A stretch of DNA of 64,000 nucleotides from G965222335 sp965222335 (lineage in GTDB: Bacteria; Pseudomonadota; Gammaproteobacteria; Pseudomonadales; Halieaceae). The translations under genes and the position numbers were made by a program. Below are positions 25,366 through 34,943 of the stretch, one piece after another. The notes below the pieces were generated by a model. That model searched no databases, was not told the DNA's origin, and saw only the letters and a program-made list of their open reading frames with translations. The first letter of the stretch is position 1; each line of letters opens with the position of its first letter. The stretch covers positions 2,604,001 to 2,668,000 of the forward strand of contig OZ244944.1 in NCBI GenBank assembly GCA_965222335.1, written 5' to 3'.

Positions 25366-27213
25366 ATGTCCCGCATTCAGCACCTCAGCCCGAGGCTTGC
25401 CAACCAGATTGCCGCCGGTGAGGTGGTCGAGCGCCCCGCCTCCGTGGCCAAGGAAGTGCTGGAGAACAGCGTCGATGCCGGCGCCACGCGGATCGACATC
25501 GAGGTGGAAGCGGGCGGCAGCAAGCTGATCCGGGTGCGCGACAACGGCCAGGGTATGGCGGCCGAGGATCTGCCCCTGGCCCTGGCGCGCCATGCCACCA
25601 GCAAGATTCACTCCCTGGAGGACCTCGAAGCCGTGGCCAGCCTGGGCTTCCGCGGCGAAGCCCTGGCCAGTATCGGCTCGGTGTCGCGCCTCACCCTCAC
25701 CAGCAATGACCGCGACGACGGCAGCGAGGGCAGCAGCGCCCTGTGTGAGGGCCGCGAGATGGACGTGCAGGTGCGCCCGGCGCCGCACCCCCGGGGCACC
25801 ACGGTGGAGGTGCGGGACCTGTTCTTCAACACCCCGGCCCGGCGCAAATTCCTGCGCACGGAAAAAACGGAATTCAATCACCTCGAGGAAGTGGTCAAGC
25901 GCCTGGCCCTGGCGCGCTTCGATGTCGGCTTCAGCCTGCGCCACAACAACCGCAGCATTCACAGCCTCAAGCCCGCCCTCACCGAGGCGGAACGCCAGCG
26001 GCGGGTGGCCGCAGTCTGTGGCCCTGCCTTTATGGAGCAGGCGGTGGCCCTCGACAGCGAGCGCCCGCCCCTGCGCCTCTCGGGCTGGGTTGGTCTGCCC
26101 ACGTTTTCCCGCAGCCAGGCCGACCTGCAGTATTTTTTCGTCAACGGCCGGGTGATTCGGGACAAGCTGGTGGCCCATGCGGTGCGCCAGGCCTATCGAG
26201 ATGTGCTCTATCACGGGCGCCACCCGGCCTTTGTGCTCTACCTGGAACTGGATCCGGCGCAGGTGGATGTCAATGTTCACCCGACCAAGCACGAGGTGCG
26301 CTTTCGCGACGGGCGCAGCGTGCACAATTTTATTTTCAGCAGTCTGCATCGTGCCCTCGCCGACGTGCGTCCCGGACAGGTGCGTCCCGGACAGGCGAGT
26401 CCCGGACAGGAAGCGGCGACGGTCCCCCTCGGTGACGGTGCCGCGATGGATCCGCAGACCGGCGAGATCCGCAGCCAGGTGAGTCTCGGCTGGGGGGGCC
26501 AGGGTGCGGGCGGCGGACCCTCCAGTGCTTTCACTGCGCGTCCCTCGGGCCAGGGGATACGCGATACCCTGCGCGGCTATGGCCAGCTGCATCCGCCACC
26601 CCTGGAGCAGCCGGAGAATCCGGAGGACGTGCCGCCCCTGGGCTACGCCCTGGCTCAGTTGCAGGGGGTCTATGTGCTGGCGGAGAACGCGCGGGGACTG
26701 GTGCTGGTGGACATGCACGCCGCCCACGAGCGCATTACCTACGAGCGCCTGAAACAGGCCCGCGGCGCCGAAGGCATCCGCAGTCAGCCGCTGCTGGTGC
26801 CGCAGGCGATTGCGGTCAGCGAGCGGGAGGTGGGTCTGGCCCAGGAACACGCGGCCCTGTTCACGAAGCTGGGCCTGACCCTGGACGTGGCGGGAGAGGA
26901 AAGCCTCCTGATTCGCCAGATTCCGGTGGCGCTGCGCGATTCCAACGTCGAGCAACTGGTGCGGGACGTGCTTTCAGACCTGGTGGAATATGGCAGCTCG
27001 GACCGGATCGAGGCGCATATGGACGAGATCCTCTCGACCATGGCCTGTCACGGTTCGGTGCGTGCCAACCGCCGCCTGACCATTCCCGAGATGAATGCGC
27101 TGCTGCGGGACATGGAAGAGACCGAACGCTCCGGGCAGTGCAATCACGGCCGGCCTACCTGGACCCAGCTGGGCATGGACGAGCTCGACAAGCTGTTCCT
27201 GCGGGGGCGCTGA
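25366..27213 (+). CDS. mutL: DNA mismatch repair protein MutL
   Basis: A 615-residue GHKL ATPase that links MutS to downstream repair enzymes. N-terminal motifs: AAGEVVERPASVAKELVENS-like segment with Glu, DNGQGM, HATSKI and GFRGEALASI. The C-terminal dimerisation domain starts near residue 425 and lacks the DQHAxxExxxYE endonuclease motif (VDMHAAHERITYERL occurs instead), as expected for a lineage with E. coli-type strand marking or an alternative nick source. The linker has three 15 bp tandem repeats. Confidence 0.96.
   Translation: MSRIQHLSPRLANQIAAGEVVERPASVAKEVLENSVDAGATRIDIEVEAGGSKLIRVRDNGQGMAAEDLPLALARHATSKIHSLEDLEAVASLGFRGEALASIGSVSRLTLTSNDRDDGSEGSSALCEGREMDVQVRPAPHPRGTTVEVRDLFFNTPARRKFLRTEKTEFNHLEEVVKRLALARFDVGFSLRHNNRSIHSLKPALTEAERQRRVAAVCGPAFMEQAVALDSERPPLRLSGWVGLPTFSRSQADLQYFFVNGRVIRDKLVAHAVRQAYRDVLYHGRHPAFVLYLELDPAQVDVNVHPTKHEVRFRDGRSVHNFIFSSLHRALADVRPGQVRPGQASPGQEAATVPLGDGAAMDPQTGEIRSQVSLGWGGQGAGGGPSSAFTARPSGQGIRDTLRGYGQLHPPPLEQPENPEDVPPLGYALAQLQGVYVLAENARGLVLVDMHAAHERITYERLKQARGAEGIRSQPLLVPQAIAVSEREVGLAQEHAALFTKLGLTLDVAGEESLLIRQIPVALRDSNVEQLVRDVLSDLVEYGSSDRIEAHMDEILSTMACHGSVRANRRLTIPEMNALLRDMEETERSGQCNHGRPTWTQLGMDELDKLFLRGR
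26365..26409 (+). repeat. Three 15 bp tandem repeats in the mutL linker
   Basis: Two exact copies and one near-copy of GTGCGTCCCGGACAG encode VRPGQ, VRPGQ and ASPGQ. Unit length is a multiple of three, so copy-number change would keep the frame. Confidence 0.85.
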
Positions 27214-27217
27214 GACC

Positions 27218-28204
27218 GTGCCCGGGGACACGGCGCCAACGGTGCTGTGCCTGACCGGCCCCACCGCGTCGGGCAAGACCGACCTGGCGGTGGCCCTGGC
27301 CGGGACCCTGGACTGCGAACTGATCAGCGTCGATTCGGCGCTGGTCTACCGCGGCCTGGACATCGGCAGCGCCAAGCCGGCCTACCCGCATCACCTGGTG
27401 GATATCCGCGATCCTTCGCAGCCTTATTCCGCCGCGGAATTTGCAGCGGACGCCTCTCAACTGGTGGCTGAGATCCTGGCGCGTGGCCGCACGCCCCTGC
27501 TGGTCGGCGGCACGCCCCTGTACTTCAGGGCCTTCCTCGAGGGCCTGGCGGCGATGCCCGGCGCTGATCCTGCGCGGCGTGCGGCGATCGAGGCGCGGGC
27601 GGCGACCCGGGGCTGGCCGGCGCTGCACGCAGAGCTGGCGGCGGTGGACCCGGCGGCTGCCGCGCGCATTCATCCCAACCATTCCCAGCGCATCGCCCGC
27701 GCCCTGGAAGTATTCGAGGCCAGTGGCGTGCCCCTGAGCGAGTGGCACCGTCGCCAGGACCCGGCCTCCCCCGCCGCGCGCTATAGCGTGCGTCAGCTGG
27801 CGATTTGCCCGCGGCAGCGCAGTGTCCTGCATGAGCGAATTGCCAGGCGCTTTGCCGGCATGCTGGACGCGGGGCTGGTGGCGGAGGTCCGGGCCCTGCG
27901 CGAGCGCGGTGACCTGCATCCCGGGCTGCCGGCCATCCGCGCCGTGGGCTATCGCCAGATCTGGGCTCACCTGGCCGGGGAATGCACCCTGGAAGAGGCG
28001 AGCCAGCGGGCGATTGCCGCCACCCGCCAGCTGGCGAAGCGCCAGCTCACCTGGCTGCGCAAGTGGCAGGGCCTGCACTGGCTGGAGACCGACGCCGCGG
28101 GGAACGTTCTGCCGCCCGCGGGGTCAGAAGGGGCTCGGGACGCGGTATTGCAGACGCCCCTGGCGGCGAGCTTGAATTATCTCCAGCACGCCCCCATGAC
28201 GTAG
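27218..28204 (+). CDS. miaA: tRNA dimethylallyltransferase
   Basis: This 328-residue enzyme adds the dimethylallyl group to A37 of tRNAs reading UNN codons. It has the P-loop GPTASGKTDLA, SVDSALVYRGLDIGSAKP and PLLVGGTPLYFRA, and the tRNA-binding AVGYRQIW and TRQLAKRQLTWLR. The GTG at 27218, four bases after the mutL stop, gives the normal N-terminus; the frame is open further back into mutL but that part is not MiaA-like. Confidence 0.96.
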   Translation: MPGDTAPTVLCLTGPTASGKTDLAVALAGTLDCELISVDSALVYRGLDIGSAKPAYPHHLVDIRDPSQPYSAAEFAADASQLVAEILARGRTPLLVGGTPLYFRAFLEGLAAMPGADPARRAAIEARAATRGWPALHAELAAVDPAAAARIHPNHSQRIARALEVFEASGVPLSEWHRRQDPASPAARYSVRQLAICPRQRSVLHERIARRFAGMLDAGLVAEVRALRERGDLHPGLPAIRAVGYRQIWAHLAGECTLEEASQRAIAATRQLAKRQLTWLRKWQGLHWLETDAAGNVLPPAGSEGARDAVLQTPLAASLNYLQHAPMT

Positions 28205-28224
28205 TACTGGTCCGGCTCTATACT
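28196..28224 (+). promoter_or_regulatory. Candidate promoter for hfq
   Basis: ATGACG (28196-28201) and TATACT (28219-28224) with a 17-base spacer, at the miaA/hfq junction. The -10 box is good and the -35 box partial. In E. coli hfq also has promoters in and after miaA. Confidence 0.4.
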
Positions 28225-28342
28225 ATGGGGCGTACAAGTAATGAAGGCCCGAGGTTTCGTGGCGGCGCATGCGTGGCTGAACTGAACAGAGGTCACTTTT
28301 CAATTTTTTTGGGCTCGAGTTGAGCCGACCAAGGAGAGAATT

Positions 28343-28597
28343 ATGTCAAAAGGGCACACGCTACAAGACCCTTACCTGAACATCCTGCGAAAGGAGCGCG
28401 TTCCGGTATCGATTTACCTGGTGAATGGAATCAAGCTTCAGGGCCAGATTGAGTCCTTCGACCAGTTTGTGGTCCTCCTCAAGAATACCGTCAGCCAGAT
28501 GGTTTACAAGCATGCCATTTCCACGGTCGTCCCCTCCCGCGTGGTACGTCTGCCGATGCAGAACCCGCCCGAGGACGAAGACGGTGACGGCAGCTGA
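28343..28597 (+). CDS. hfq: RNA chaperone Hfq
   Basis: An 84-residue Sm-like protein that forms a hexamer and pairs small RNAs with mRNAs. Sm1 (VSIYLVNGIKLQGQIESFD) and Sm2 (VYKHAISTVVPSR) are intact, as is the distal-face LQDPYLN. The C-terminal tail is short and acidic (EDEDGDGS), like pseudomonad Hfq. AAGGAGAG precedes the ATG. Confidence 0.98.
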   Translation: MSKGHTLQDPYLNILRKERVPVSIYLVNGIKLQGQIESFDQFVVLLKNTVSQMVYKHAISTVVPSRVVRLPMQNPPEDEDGDGS

Positions 28598-28674
28598 CCG
28601 TCCCTGCGGTCCTCCCGGTAAAGCCCGCGGCGGGAGCGCCCGCAGTGGGCTCATGTTGAACAGCCGAGGTCTAT

Positions 28675-29946
28675 TTGTTTTTTGATCGCCCCGAATCCGG
28701 CGAGCGCGCGGTGCTCGTGCACCTCAATCTGTCCAGCGAGGCCGAGCGAGAGGATCCGCGCGAATTCGAGGAGCTTGTGTTGTCCGCGGGCGGTGATCCC
28801 GCGGCATTCATCATGGGTCAGCGCGATGCGCCGCACCCACGTACCTTCGTGGGCAAGGGAAAGCTTGAGGAAATCGCTGCCGAGGTAGCAGCCCAGGAGG
28901 CCGAGGTGGTGATGTTCAATCACGCCCTCAGCCCCAGTCAGGAGCGCAACCTGGAGCGCGAACTGCGCTGCCGGGTGCTGGATCGAACCGGACTGATCCT
29001 GGACATCTTTGCCCAGCGCGCCCGTACGCACGAGGGCAAGCTGCAGGTGGAGCTGGCGCAGTTGCAGCACATGAGCACCCGCCTGGTGCGGGGCTGGACT
29101 CACCTGGAGCGGCAGAAGGGCGGGATCGGCCTGCGCGGTCCCGGTGAGACCCAGCTGGAAACGGACCGCCGCCTGCTGCGTGCTCGAATCAAGTCGATCA
29201 CCGCGCGCCTGGCCAAGGTCGAGCGTCAGCGGGACCAGGGCAGGCGGGCCCGGCGCCGGGCGGAGCTGCCCTCGGTGTCCCTGGTAGGCTATACCAACGC
29301 GGGCAAGTCGACCCTGTTCAACCGGGTGACCGACGCCGAGGTGTACGCGGCTGACCAGCTGTTCGCGACCCTGGATCCCACGCTGCGCCGCCTGGACCTG
29401 GAGCACGTGGGCCCGGTGATGCTTGCGGATACGGTGGGGTTTATCTCCCACCTGCCCCACAAGCTGGTCGACGCCTTCAAGGCCACCCTGGAAGAGACCC
29501 GCAGTGCCGACCTGCTGGTACACGTGATTGACGCTGCCAGTGAGGACCGCGAGGGCAATATCTTCCAGGTCCAGGAGGTCCTGGAGGAGATCGGCGCCGG
29601 CGAGATTCCCCAACTGCAGGTTTACAACAAACTCGATCTGTTGGAGCGCGAGCCGCGTATGGATCGGGACGAGCATGGCCGGCCGCAGCGCGTCTGGCTG
29701 AGCGCGGCGACCGGCGCCGGCTGCGAGCTGCTGTTGCAGGCCGTGGCGGAGCTGGTGGGTCAGGACATGGTGCAGGAAGACCTGTATCTCGAGCCGGAGC
29801 AGGGCGGCCTGCGCGCGGCCCTGTACCGCCTGGGTGCCGTGCAGGCCGAGGACTACGGCGATGACGGTCGTGCTCACCTGCAGGTTTACCTGCCCCGGGC
29901 GGACTGGAATCGACTGATGAAAAAGGGCCCCGCGCCGCTGTTCTAA
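28675..29946 (+). CDS. hflX: Ribosome-rescue GTPase HflX
   Basis: A 423-residue GTPase that splits stalled ribosomes after stress. The N-terminal HflX domain has GKGKLEEI and FNHALSPSQERNLE; the G domain has GYTNAGKSTLFN (G1), ATLDPT (G2), DTVGFI (G3) and NKLD (G4). The start is TTG at 28675: an in-frame TGA lies at 28657, GAGG is five bases upstream, and MFFDRPESGERAVLVHL is the expected HflX N-terminus. Confidence 0.96.
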   Translation: MFFDRPESGERAVLVHLNLSSEAEREDPREFEELVLSAGGDPAAFIMGQRDAPHPRTFVGKGKLEEIAAEVAAQEAEVVMFNHALSPSQERNLERELRCRVLDRTGLILDIFAQRARTHEGKLQVELAQLQHMSTRLVRGWTHLERQKGGIGLRGPGETQLETDRRLLRARIKSITARLAKVERQRDQGRRARRRAELPSVSLVGYTNAGKSTLFNRVTDAEVYAADQLFATLDPTLRRLDLEHVGPVMLADTVGFISHLPHKLVDAFKATLEETRSADLLVHVIDAASEDREGNIFQVQEVLEEIGAGEIPQLQVYNKLDLLEREPRMDRDEHGRPQRVWLSAATGAGCELLLQAVAELVGQDMVQEDLYLEPEQGGLRAALYRLGAVQAEDYGDDGRAHLQVYLPRADWNRLMKKGPAPLF

Positions 29947-30002
29947 AGCCCGGGCGCACAAAATTTGCTAGACTGCACCGACTTTGCAAGCAGGAGTTAT
30001 CT

Positions 30003-31172
30003 ATGTCGTGGAATGAACCGGGCGGTGGCAACAACAAGCCCAAGGATCCCTGGGGTGGTGGCGATCAAGGTCCACCTGACCTCGACGAGGCCCTGAAGAA
30101 ACTGCAGGAGAAGCTTGGCGGCCTGTTTGGCGGCCGCGGCGGTGCCGGCAAGTCCGGCGGCGGTGGCGGTGGTGCCAGTATCTCGGGCTCACTGCTGCTG
30201 GTGATCCTCGCTGGCGCCCTGCTGGTCTGGGGCCTGATGGGTTTCTACCAGATCGATGAGCAGGAGCGCGCGGTAGTCCTGCGGCTCGGTAAGTACCACA
30301 ACACGGAGCAGCCCGGCCTGCACTGGAACCCGCCGCTGATCGACGAGGTGTTGAAGGTCAACACGACCAAGGTCCGCTCGGTGAGCTTCCGCGAGATCAT
30401 GCTGACCAAGGACGAGAATATCGTCGAGGTGCGGGTATCGGTGCAGTATGTGATCGACGATTCCGAGAAGTTTGTGCTCAAGGTGCGGGCGCCGGAGAAT
30501 TCCCTGCAGCACGCCGCCCAGAGTGCGATCCGCCACGTGGTTGGTGACATGCGTATGGACCTCGTGCTCACCGAGGGCCGGGCGCAGATTTCCCAGGAGG
30601 TTCGCGCGCGCCTGCAGCGCTACCTGGACAACTACGAGACCGGCATCCGGGTATCCACAGTGAACGTGGATGAGTCGAAGCCGCCGTCCCAGGTGCAGTC
30701 TGCATTTGATGATGTGATCAAGGCTCGCGAGGACGAGGAGCGGCTGAAGAACGAGGCCCAGGCCTACGCCAATGGCATCGTGCCCGAGGCTCGCGGTCGC
30801 GCCCAGCGCACGATCGAGGAAGCCAGCGCCTACAAGGAGCAGGTCATTGCCAACGCCGAGGGTGAGGCCGACCGCTTCAATGATCTGCTGGCCGAGTACC
30901 AGAAGGCGCCGGAGGTAACTCGCGAGCGCCTGTACCTGGACGCGTTGCAGGACGTGCTGTCGCGGACCAACAAGGTGATGGTGGACGTCGAGGGCGGTAA
31001 CAACGTGATGTACCTGCCGCTGGACAAGATGACCAGCCAGAGCGGCGGCTCCGGCAGCAGCCGGCGCAGCCTGAGCGTGGACAGCTCCAACATTCGTGAA
31101 TTGACCGACGCGGTGATTGAACAGCTGCGCCGCGACGAGGCGGCGAACAGCAACCGCAGGGGAGGACGTTAA
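30003..31172 (+). CDS. hflK: FtsH-associated membrane protein HflK
   Basis: A 389-residue SPFH/band-7 protein. A Gly-rich cytosolic head (about 1-58) precedes one membrane helix (SLLLVILAGALLVWGLMGFY), the SPFH domain with ERAVVLRLGKY, and a long helical region ending in a Ser-rich tail. With HflC it forms the cage around FtsH that tunes membrane-protein degradation. HflC starts two bases after its stop. Confidence 0.96.
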   Translation: MSWNEPGGGNNKPKDPWGGGDQGPPDLDEALKKLQEKLGGLFGGRGGAGKSGGGGGGASISGSLLLVILAGALLVWGLMGFYQIDEQERAVVLRLGKYHNTEQPGLHWNPPLIDEVLKVNTTKVRSVSFREIMLTKDENIVEVRVSVQYVIDDSEKFVLKVRAPENSLQHAAQSAIRHVVGDMRMDLVLTEGRAQISQEVRARLQRYLDNYETGIRVSTVNVDESKPPSQVQSAFDDVIKAREDEERLKNEAQAYANGIVPEARGRAQRTIEEASAYKEQVIANAEGEADRFNDLLAEYQKAPEVTRERLYLDALQDVLSRTNKVMVDVEGGNNVMYLPLDKMTSQSGGSGSSRRSLSVDSSNIRELTDAVIEQLRRDEAANSNRRGGR

Positions 31173-31173
31173 G

Positions 31174-32049
31174 ATGTCTGGCAGGAATATGAGCATTATC
31201 CTGGTCGCCGTGCTGCTGCTGTTCATAGGCAGCAACGCGATCTTCGTGATCAAGGAAACCGAGCGCGGCGTGATGCTGCAGTTCGGTGAGGTGGTCAATC
31301 CCAACCTGCAGCCCGGGCTGCACGTGAAGATTCCCTTCGTCAACAACGTGCGCAAGTTTGACGGCCGCGTACTGACCGTGGACTCACAGCCTGAGCGTTT
31401 CTTTACCCAGGAAAAAAAGGCCCTGATCGTCGATTCCTACGCCAAGTTCCGGGTCAATGACACGGCCAAGTTCTACACCGCGACCAACGGCGAGGAGTCT
31501 CGCGCCATGGGACTGTTATCCCAGCGGATCAATGACGGCCTGCGCAACCAGGTCGCCGCCCGCACCATCCAGGAGGTGGTCTCCGGTGAGCGTGACCAGT
31601 TGATGGAGAACATCACCAAGGAGCTCAACCAGCTGGCCTCGGGCGAACTGGGGGTGGAGATCGTGGATGTGCGGGTGAAACAGATCGACCTGCCGCCGGA
31701 AGTCTCCGAGTCTGTGTACCGGCGCATGAACGCCGAGCGTGAGAAGGAAGCGCGCGAGCATCGGGCCCAGGGCCAGGAGCTGGCCGAGGGCATCCGCGCG
31801 GCGGCTGACCGCGAGGTCACGGTGATCGAGGCCAACGCCTACCGGGATGCCCAGCAGATCCGCGGTGAGGGTGACGCCCGCGCCACGGCGATCTACGCCA
31901 ATGCATTCAATGCAGACCCGGAGTTCTACTCCTTCACCCGCAGCCTGCGCGCCTACCAGGACGCGTTCCAGGACAGCGGCGACATCATGCTGCTGCAGCC
32001 CGACAGCGAATTTTTCCGCTACCTGAAAGACTCCAAGGGCGGCAGCTGA
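31174..32049 (+). CDS. hflC: FtsH-associated membrane protein HflC
   Basis: A 291-residue SPFH protein: one N-terminal membrane helix (SIILVAVLLLFIGSNAIFVI), then ERGVMLQFGEV and the helical AEREKEAREHRAQGQE region. GGAGG lies nine bases before the ATG at 31174, which fixes the start; the open frame reaches back into hflK. Partner of HflK. Confidence 0.96.
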   Translation: MSGRNMSIILVAVLLLFIGSNAIFVIKETERGVMLQFGEVVNPNLQPGLHVKIPFVNNVRKFDGRVLTVDSQPERFFTQEKKALIVDSYAKFRVNDTAKFYTATNGEESRAMGLLSQRINDGLRNQVAARTIQEVVSGERDQLMENITKELNQLASGELGVEIVDVRVKQIDLPPEVSESVYRRMNAEREKEAREHRAQGQELAEGIRAAADREVTVIEANAYRDAQQIRGEGDARATAIYANAFNADPEFYSFTRSLRAYQDAFQDSGDIMLLQPDSEFFRYLKDSKGGS

Positions 32050-32099
32050 TCCGCAAATAATCACAGATGCCTTCGCCGGCGTCTGTGGTAGAATTCCGC

Positions 32100-32152
32100 A
32101 ACCGTGGGATACGGCGTTTGCCAGCAAACAAACACCGCCCCACGGTTTTTTT
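32100..32152 (+). terminator. Rho-independent terminator after hflC
   Basis: AACCGTGGG (32100-32108) pairs with CCCACGGTT (32139-32147), with a second inner stem (CGGCGTTTG with CAAACACCG), and runs into seven T residues (32146-32152). It follows a TAGAAT hexamer (32089-32094) and a smaller hairpin (about 32062-32087). Confidence 0.8.
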
Positions 32153-32231
32153 ATGTACAGGATGTACGGTAGATCGCGAGAGCCATGGATGGCGGCAGCG
32201 ATCAATGCCCAGGGCGAAGGGAGAGCACTGC

Positions 32232-32423
32232 ATGGATTTCTGGCAGGTATTGCCCATCGCTCTGGCGCTGGTGCTGATCATTGAGGGCATGTTGCCCTTT
32301 CTCAGCCCTCGCCGCTGGCGCGAGACGGTGCTGATGATCGCGCAGATGGAAGATCGCGTGATTCGCAACATCGGCCTCGGCAGCATGCTGCTGGGGCTAT
32401 TATTACTGTATTTGGTAAACTAG
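32232..32423 (+). CDS. DUF2065 (YjeT-like) small membrane protein
   Basis: A 63-residue protein with two hydrophobic helices (LPIALALVLIIEGMLPFL and NIGLGSMLLGLLLLYLV) joined by a basic loop. It sits between hflC and hisZ/purA, exactly where E. coli has yjeT. The function of the family is not known. Confidence 0.88.
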   Translation: MDFWQVLPIALALVLIIEGMLPFLSPRRWRETVLMIAQMEDRVIRNIGLGSMLLGLLLLYLVN

Positions 32424-32436
32424 GGTCCGCAGGTAA

Positions 32437-33618
32437 ATGACAAGCGTCGATCGCTGGCAACTCCCGGACGGGATCGAAGAAGTCCTGCCGCGCAAGGCTG
32501 CAGCCGTGGAAAGGCTGCGGCGCGAGCTGTTGGACCTGTACCGCAGCTGGGGTTACCAGCTGGTGATCCCGCCGCTGGTGGAGTTCACCGAGTCCCTGCT
32601 GATTGGTCTCGGCGCCGACCTCGACCTGCTCACCTTTCGCATGACCGACCAGGTCACCGGTCGCACCCTGGGGGTGCGTGCGGACATCACGCCGCAGGTG
32701 GCGCGGATCGACGCCCACAGCCTCGCGCAGCCGGGCATTTCCCGCCTGTGCTACGCCGGCTCTGTCCTGCACACCCGGCCCAAGACCCCGATGGGCTCAC
32801 GCTCCCCGATCCAGCTCGGCGCCGAACTCTACGGCGACAAGAGCCTGGCCGCGGACGTCGAGGTGATCCGACTGATGCTGGCCACCCTGGAGACCGCCGG
32901 CCTTCCGACCCTGACCCTGGACCTGGGGCATGTCGGCGTGTACGCCGCGGTGCTCGAGTCGGCGGGGCTGGAGCCGGACCTGGAGCAGCAGGTGTTCGAT
33001 GCCCTGCAGCGCAAGTCCCTGCCCGACCTGGAGCAGGCGTTGGCGGATTGCGATCCCCGGGCGCGGGCGCTGTTGACCGGCCTGCTCAGCCTGCACGGAG
33101 ACGAGTCGGTGCTGTCCCGGGCCCGGGAGCTGTTTGCCGAGTCCGCACCGGCGGCGATCGCGGCGGTCGATGCCTTGCAGGATGTCGCGGCCGACATTCG
33201 CCGCCAGCGTCCCGATCTGGACATCTACTTCGACCTGGGCGAACTGCGGGGCTACCACTATCACACCGGCATGGTGTTCGCTGCCTACGTGCCCGGCCAC
33301 GGCCGCGCGCTGGCCAATGGCGGTCGCTACGATGATGTCGGGGGCGTGTTCGGACGGGCGCGCCCCGCAACCGGTTTCGCGACCGACCTGAAGGCCCTGA
33401 TGGCGCTGCTGCCGGATGCGGGGCCACAGGCCGGCGCCATCAGCAGCCCGGATGTCGATGACCCCGCCCTGCAGGCGCGGGTGGATGAACTCCGGGCCGG
33501 GGGCGAGGTGGTGATCAACTGCCTGTCTGCCGACCCGGACCCGCGCTGTGACCGCGAACTCGTCGAGCGGGACGGCGAGTGGGTGCTGCAAGCCCTCAAT
33601 CAGGAACTAAACAGATGA
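32437..33618 (+). CDS. hisZ: ATP phosphoribosyltransferase regulatory subunit HisZ
   Basis: A 393-residue paralogue of histidyl-tRNA synthetase that activates short-form HisG in histidine synthesis. Class II synthetase motifs remain (LLDLYRSWGYQLVIPPL, RADITPQVARI, GGRYDDVGGVFGR) but the aminoacylation function is lost in the family. It overlaps purA by 4 bases (ATGA). Its presence implies a short HisG elsewhere in the genome. Confidence 0.94.
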   Translation: MTSVDRWQLPDGIEEVLPRKAAAVERLRRELLDLYRSWGYQLVIPPLVEFTESLLIGLGADLDLLTFRMTDQVTGRTLGVRADITPQVARIDAHSLAQPGISRLCYAGSVLHTRPKTPMGSRSPIQLGAELYGDKSLAADVEVIRLMLATLETAGLPTLTLDLGHVGVYAAVLESAGLEPDLEQQVFDALQRKSLPDLEQALADCDPRARALLTGLLSLHGDESVLSRARELFAESAPAAIAAVDALQDVAADIRRQRPDLDIYFDLGELRGYHYHTGMVFAAYVPGHGRALANGGRYDDVGGVFGRARPATGFATDLKALMALLPDAGPQAGAISSPDVDDPALQARVDELRAGGEVVINCLSADPDPRCDRELVERDGEWVLQALNQELNR

Positions 33619-34925
33619 GCAAGAATGTAGTGGTTCTCGGCACCCAGTGGGGTGACGAGGGCAAGGGCAAGATCGTGGACCTGCTGACCGACCAGGCCAG
33701 CGCGGTGGTGCGCTTCCAGGGCGGGCACAACGCCGGCCATACGCTGGTGATCGACGGGGAAAAGACCGTCCTGCACCTGATTCCCTCGGGCATCCTGCGG
33801 GAGAACGTGCAGTGCCTGATCGGTAACGGGGTGGTGCTTTCCCCCGAGGCGCTCCTCAGCGAGATGGCCGAGCTGGAAGCGAAGGGCGTGCCGGTACGCG
33901 AGCGCCTGCGCATCTCGCCTGCCTGCCCGCTGATCCTGCCCTATCACGTGGCCCTGGACCAGGCGCGGGAAACCCGCCGCGGGGTGGACAAGATCGGCAC
34001 CACCGGACGCGGCATCGGCCCTGCCTACGAGGACAAGGTCGCCCGCCGCGGCCTGCGCCTGGGCGACCTGCAGGACGAGACCCGGTTCGCGCGCAAGCTG
34101 CGCGAGGTGATGGAGTACCACAACTTCCAGCTGGAGCACTACTACAAGGTCGAGCCGCTGGACGTGGAGGAGGTGCTCGCCACGGCCATGGCCCAGGGAG
34201 CCCAGCTGCTGCCAATGATGGCGGACGTCACCGCGATCCTGCACCAGTTCCGTGAGACCAACGCGCGCATCATGTTCGAGGGCGCCCAGGGCTCCCTGCT
34301 GGATATCGATCACGGGACCTATCCCTTTGTGACCAGCTCCAATACCACTGCCGGGGGCACTGCCACGGGCTCGGGTTTTGGCCCGCTGTACCTGGACTAC
34401 GTGCTGGGCATTACCAAGGCCTACACCACTCGCGTGGGCTCAGGGCCCTTCCCGACAGAACTGTTCGATGCCACCGGTGAGCACCTCGCGGCCCGGGGGC
34501 ACGAGTTTGGTGCCACCACCGGCCGCCCGCGGCGCTGCGGCTGGTTCGATGCGGTGGCCCTGCGCAACGCGGTCAACATCAATTCGGTATCCGGCCTGTG
34601 CCTGACCAAGCTGGATGTGCTGGACGGCCTCGAGAGTATCCAGATCTGCGTCGGCTACGCCGACCAGGACGGCCAGCCCGTGCCCAACCCGGTGGACTCC
34701 GACGACTACGCGGACCTGGTGCCGGTGTACGAGATCGTGCCGGGCTGGAGCGAGTCCACCCTCGGCGCCCGGTCCCTGGACCAGCTGCCCCAGGCGGCAC
34801 GCGACTATATCCACAAGATCGAGGAGGTCGTGGGTGCTCCCATCGACATCATCTCCACCGGCCCGGACCGTGTGGAAACCATCGTCCTGCGCCACCCCTT
34901 CGGCGACAACGAAGCCCTCGCATAG
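33615..34925 (+). CDS. purA: Adenylosuccinate synthetase
   Basis: This 436-residue enzyme converts IMP, aspartate and GTP to adenylosuccinate in AMP synthesis. It has the N-terminal GTQWGDEGKGK P-loop-like segment, FQGGHNAGHT, GTTGRGIGPAYEDK and the NKLD-like TKLDVLDG guanine-specificity motif. The ATG at 33615 overlaps the hisZ stop. Confidence 0.97.
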   Translation: MSKNVVVLGTQWGDEGKGKIVDLLTDQASAVVRFQGGHNAGHTLVIDGEKTVLHLIPSGILRENVQCLIGNGVVLSPEALLSEMAELEAKGVPVRERLRISPACPLILPYHVALDQARETRRGVDKIGTTGRGIGPAYEDKVARRGLRLGDLQDETRFARKLREVMEYHNFQLEHYYKVEPLDVEEVLATAMAQGAQLLPMMADVTAILHQFRETNARIMFEGAQGSLLDIDHGTYPFVTSSNTTAGGTATGSGFGPLYLDYVLGITKAYTTRVGSGPFPTELFDATGEHLAARGHEFGATTGRPRRCGWFDAVALRNAVNINSVSGLCLTKLDVLDGLESIQICVGYADQDGQPVPNPVDSDDYADLVPVYEIVPGWSESTLGARSLDQLPQAARDYIHKIEEVVGAPIDIISTGPDRVETIVLRHPFGDNEALA

Positions 34926-34943
34926 TCCGCCGCCCGCGATCGC

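Noticed and set aside
27095..27217. Upstream extension of miaA into mutL
   Set aside because: The added residues are an out-of-frame reading of the conserved MutL C-terminus.
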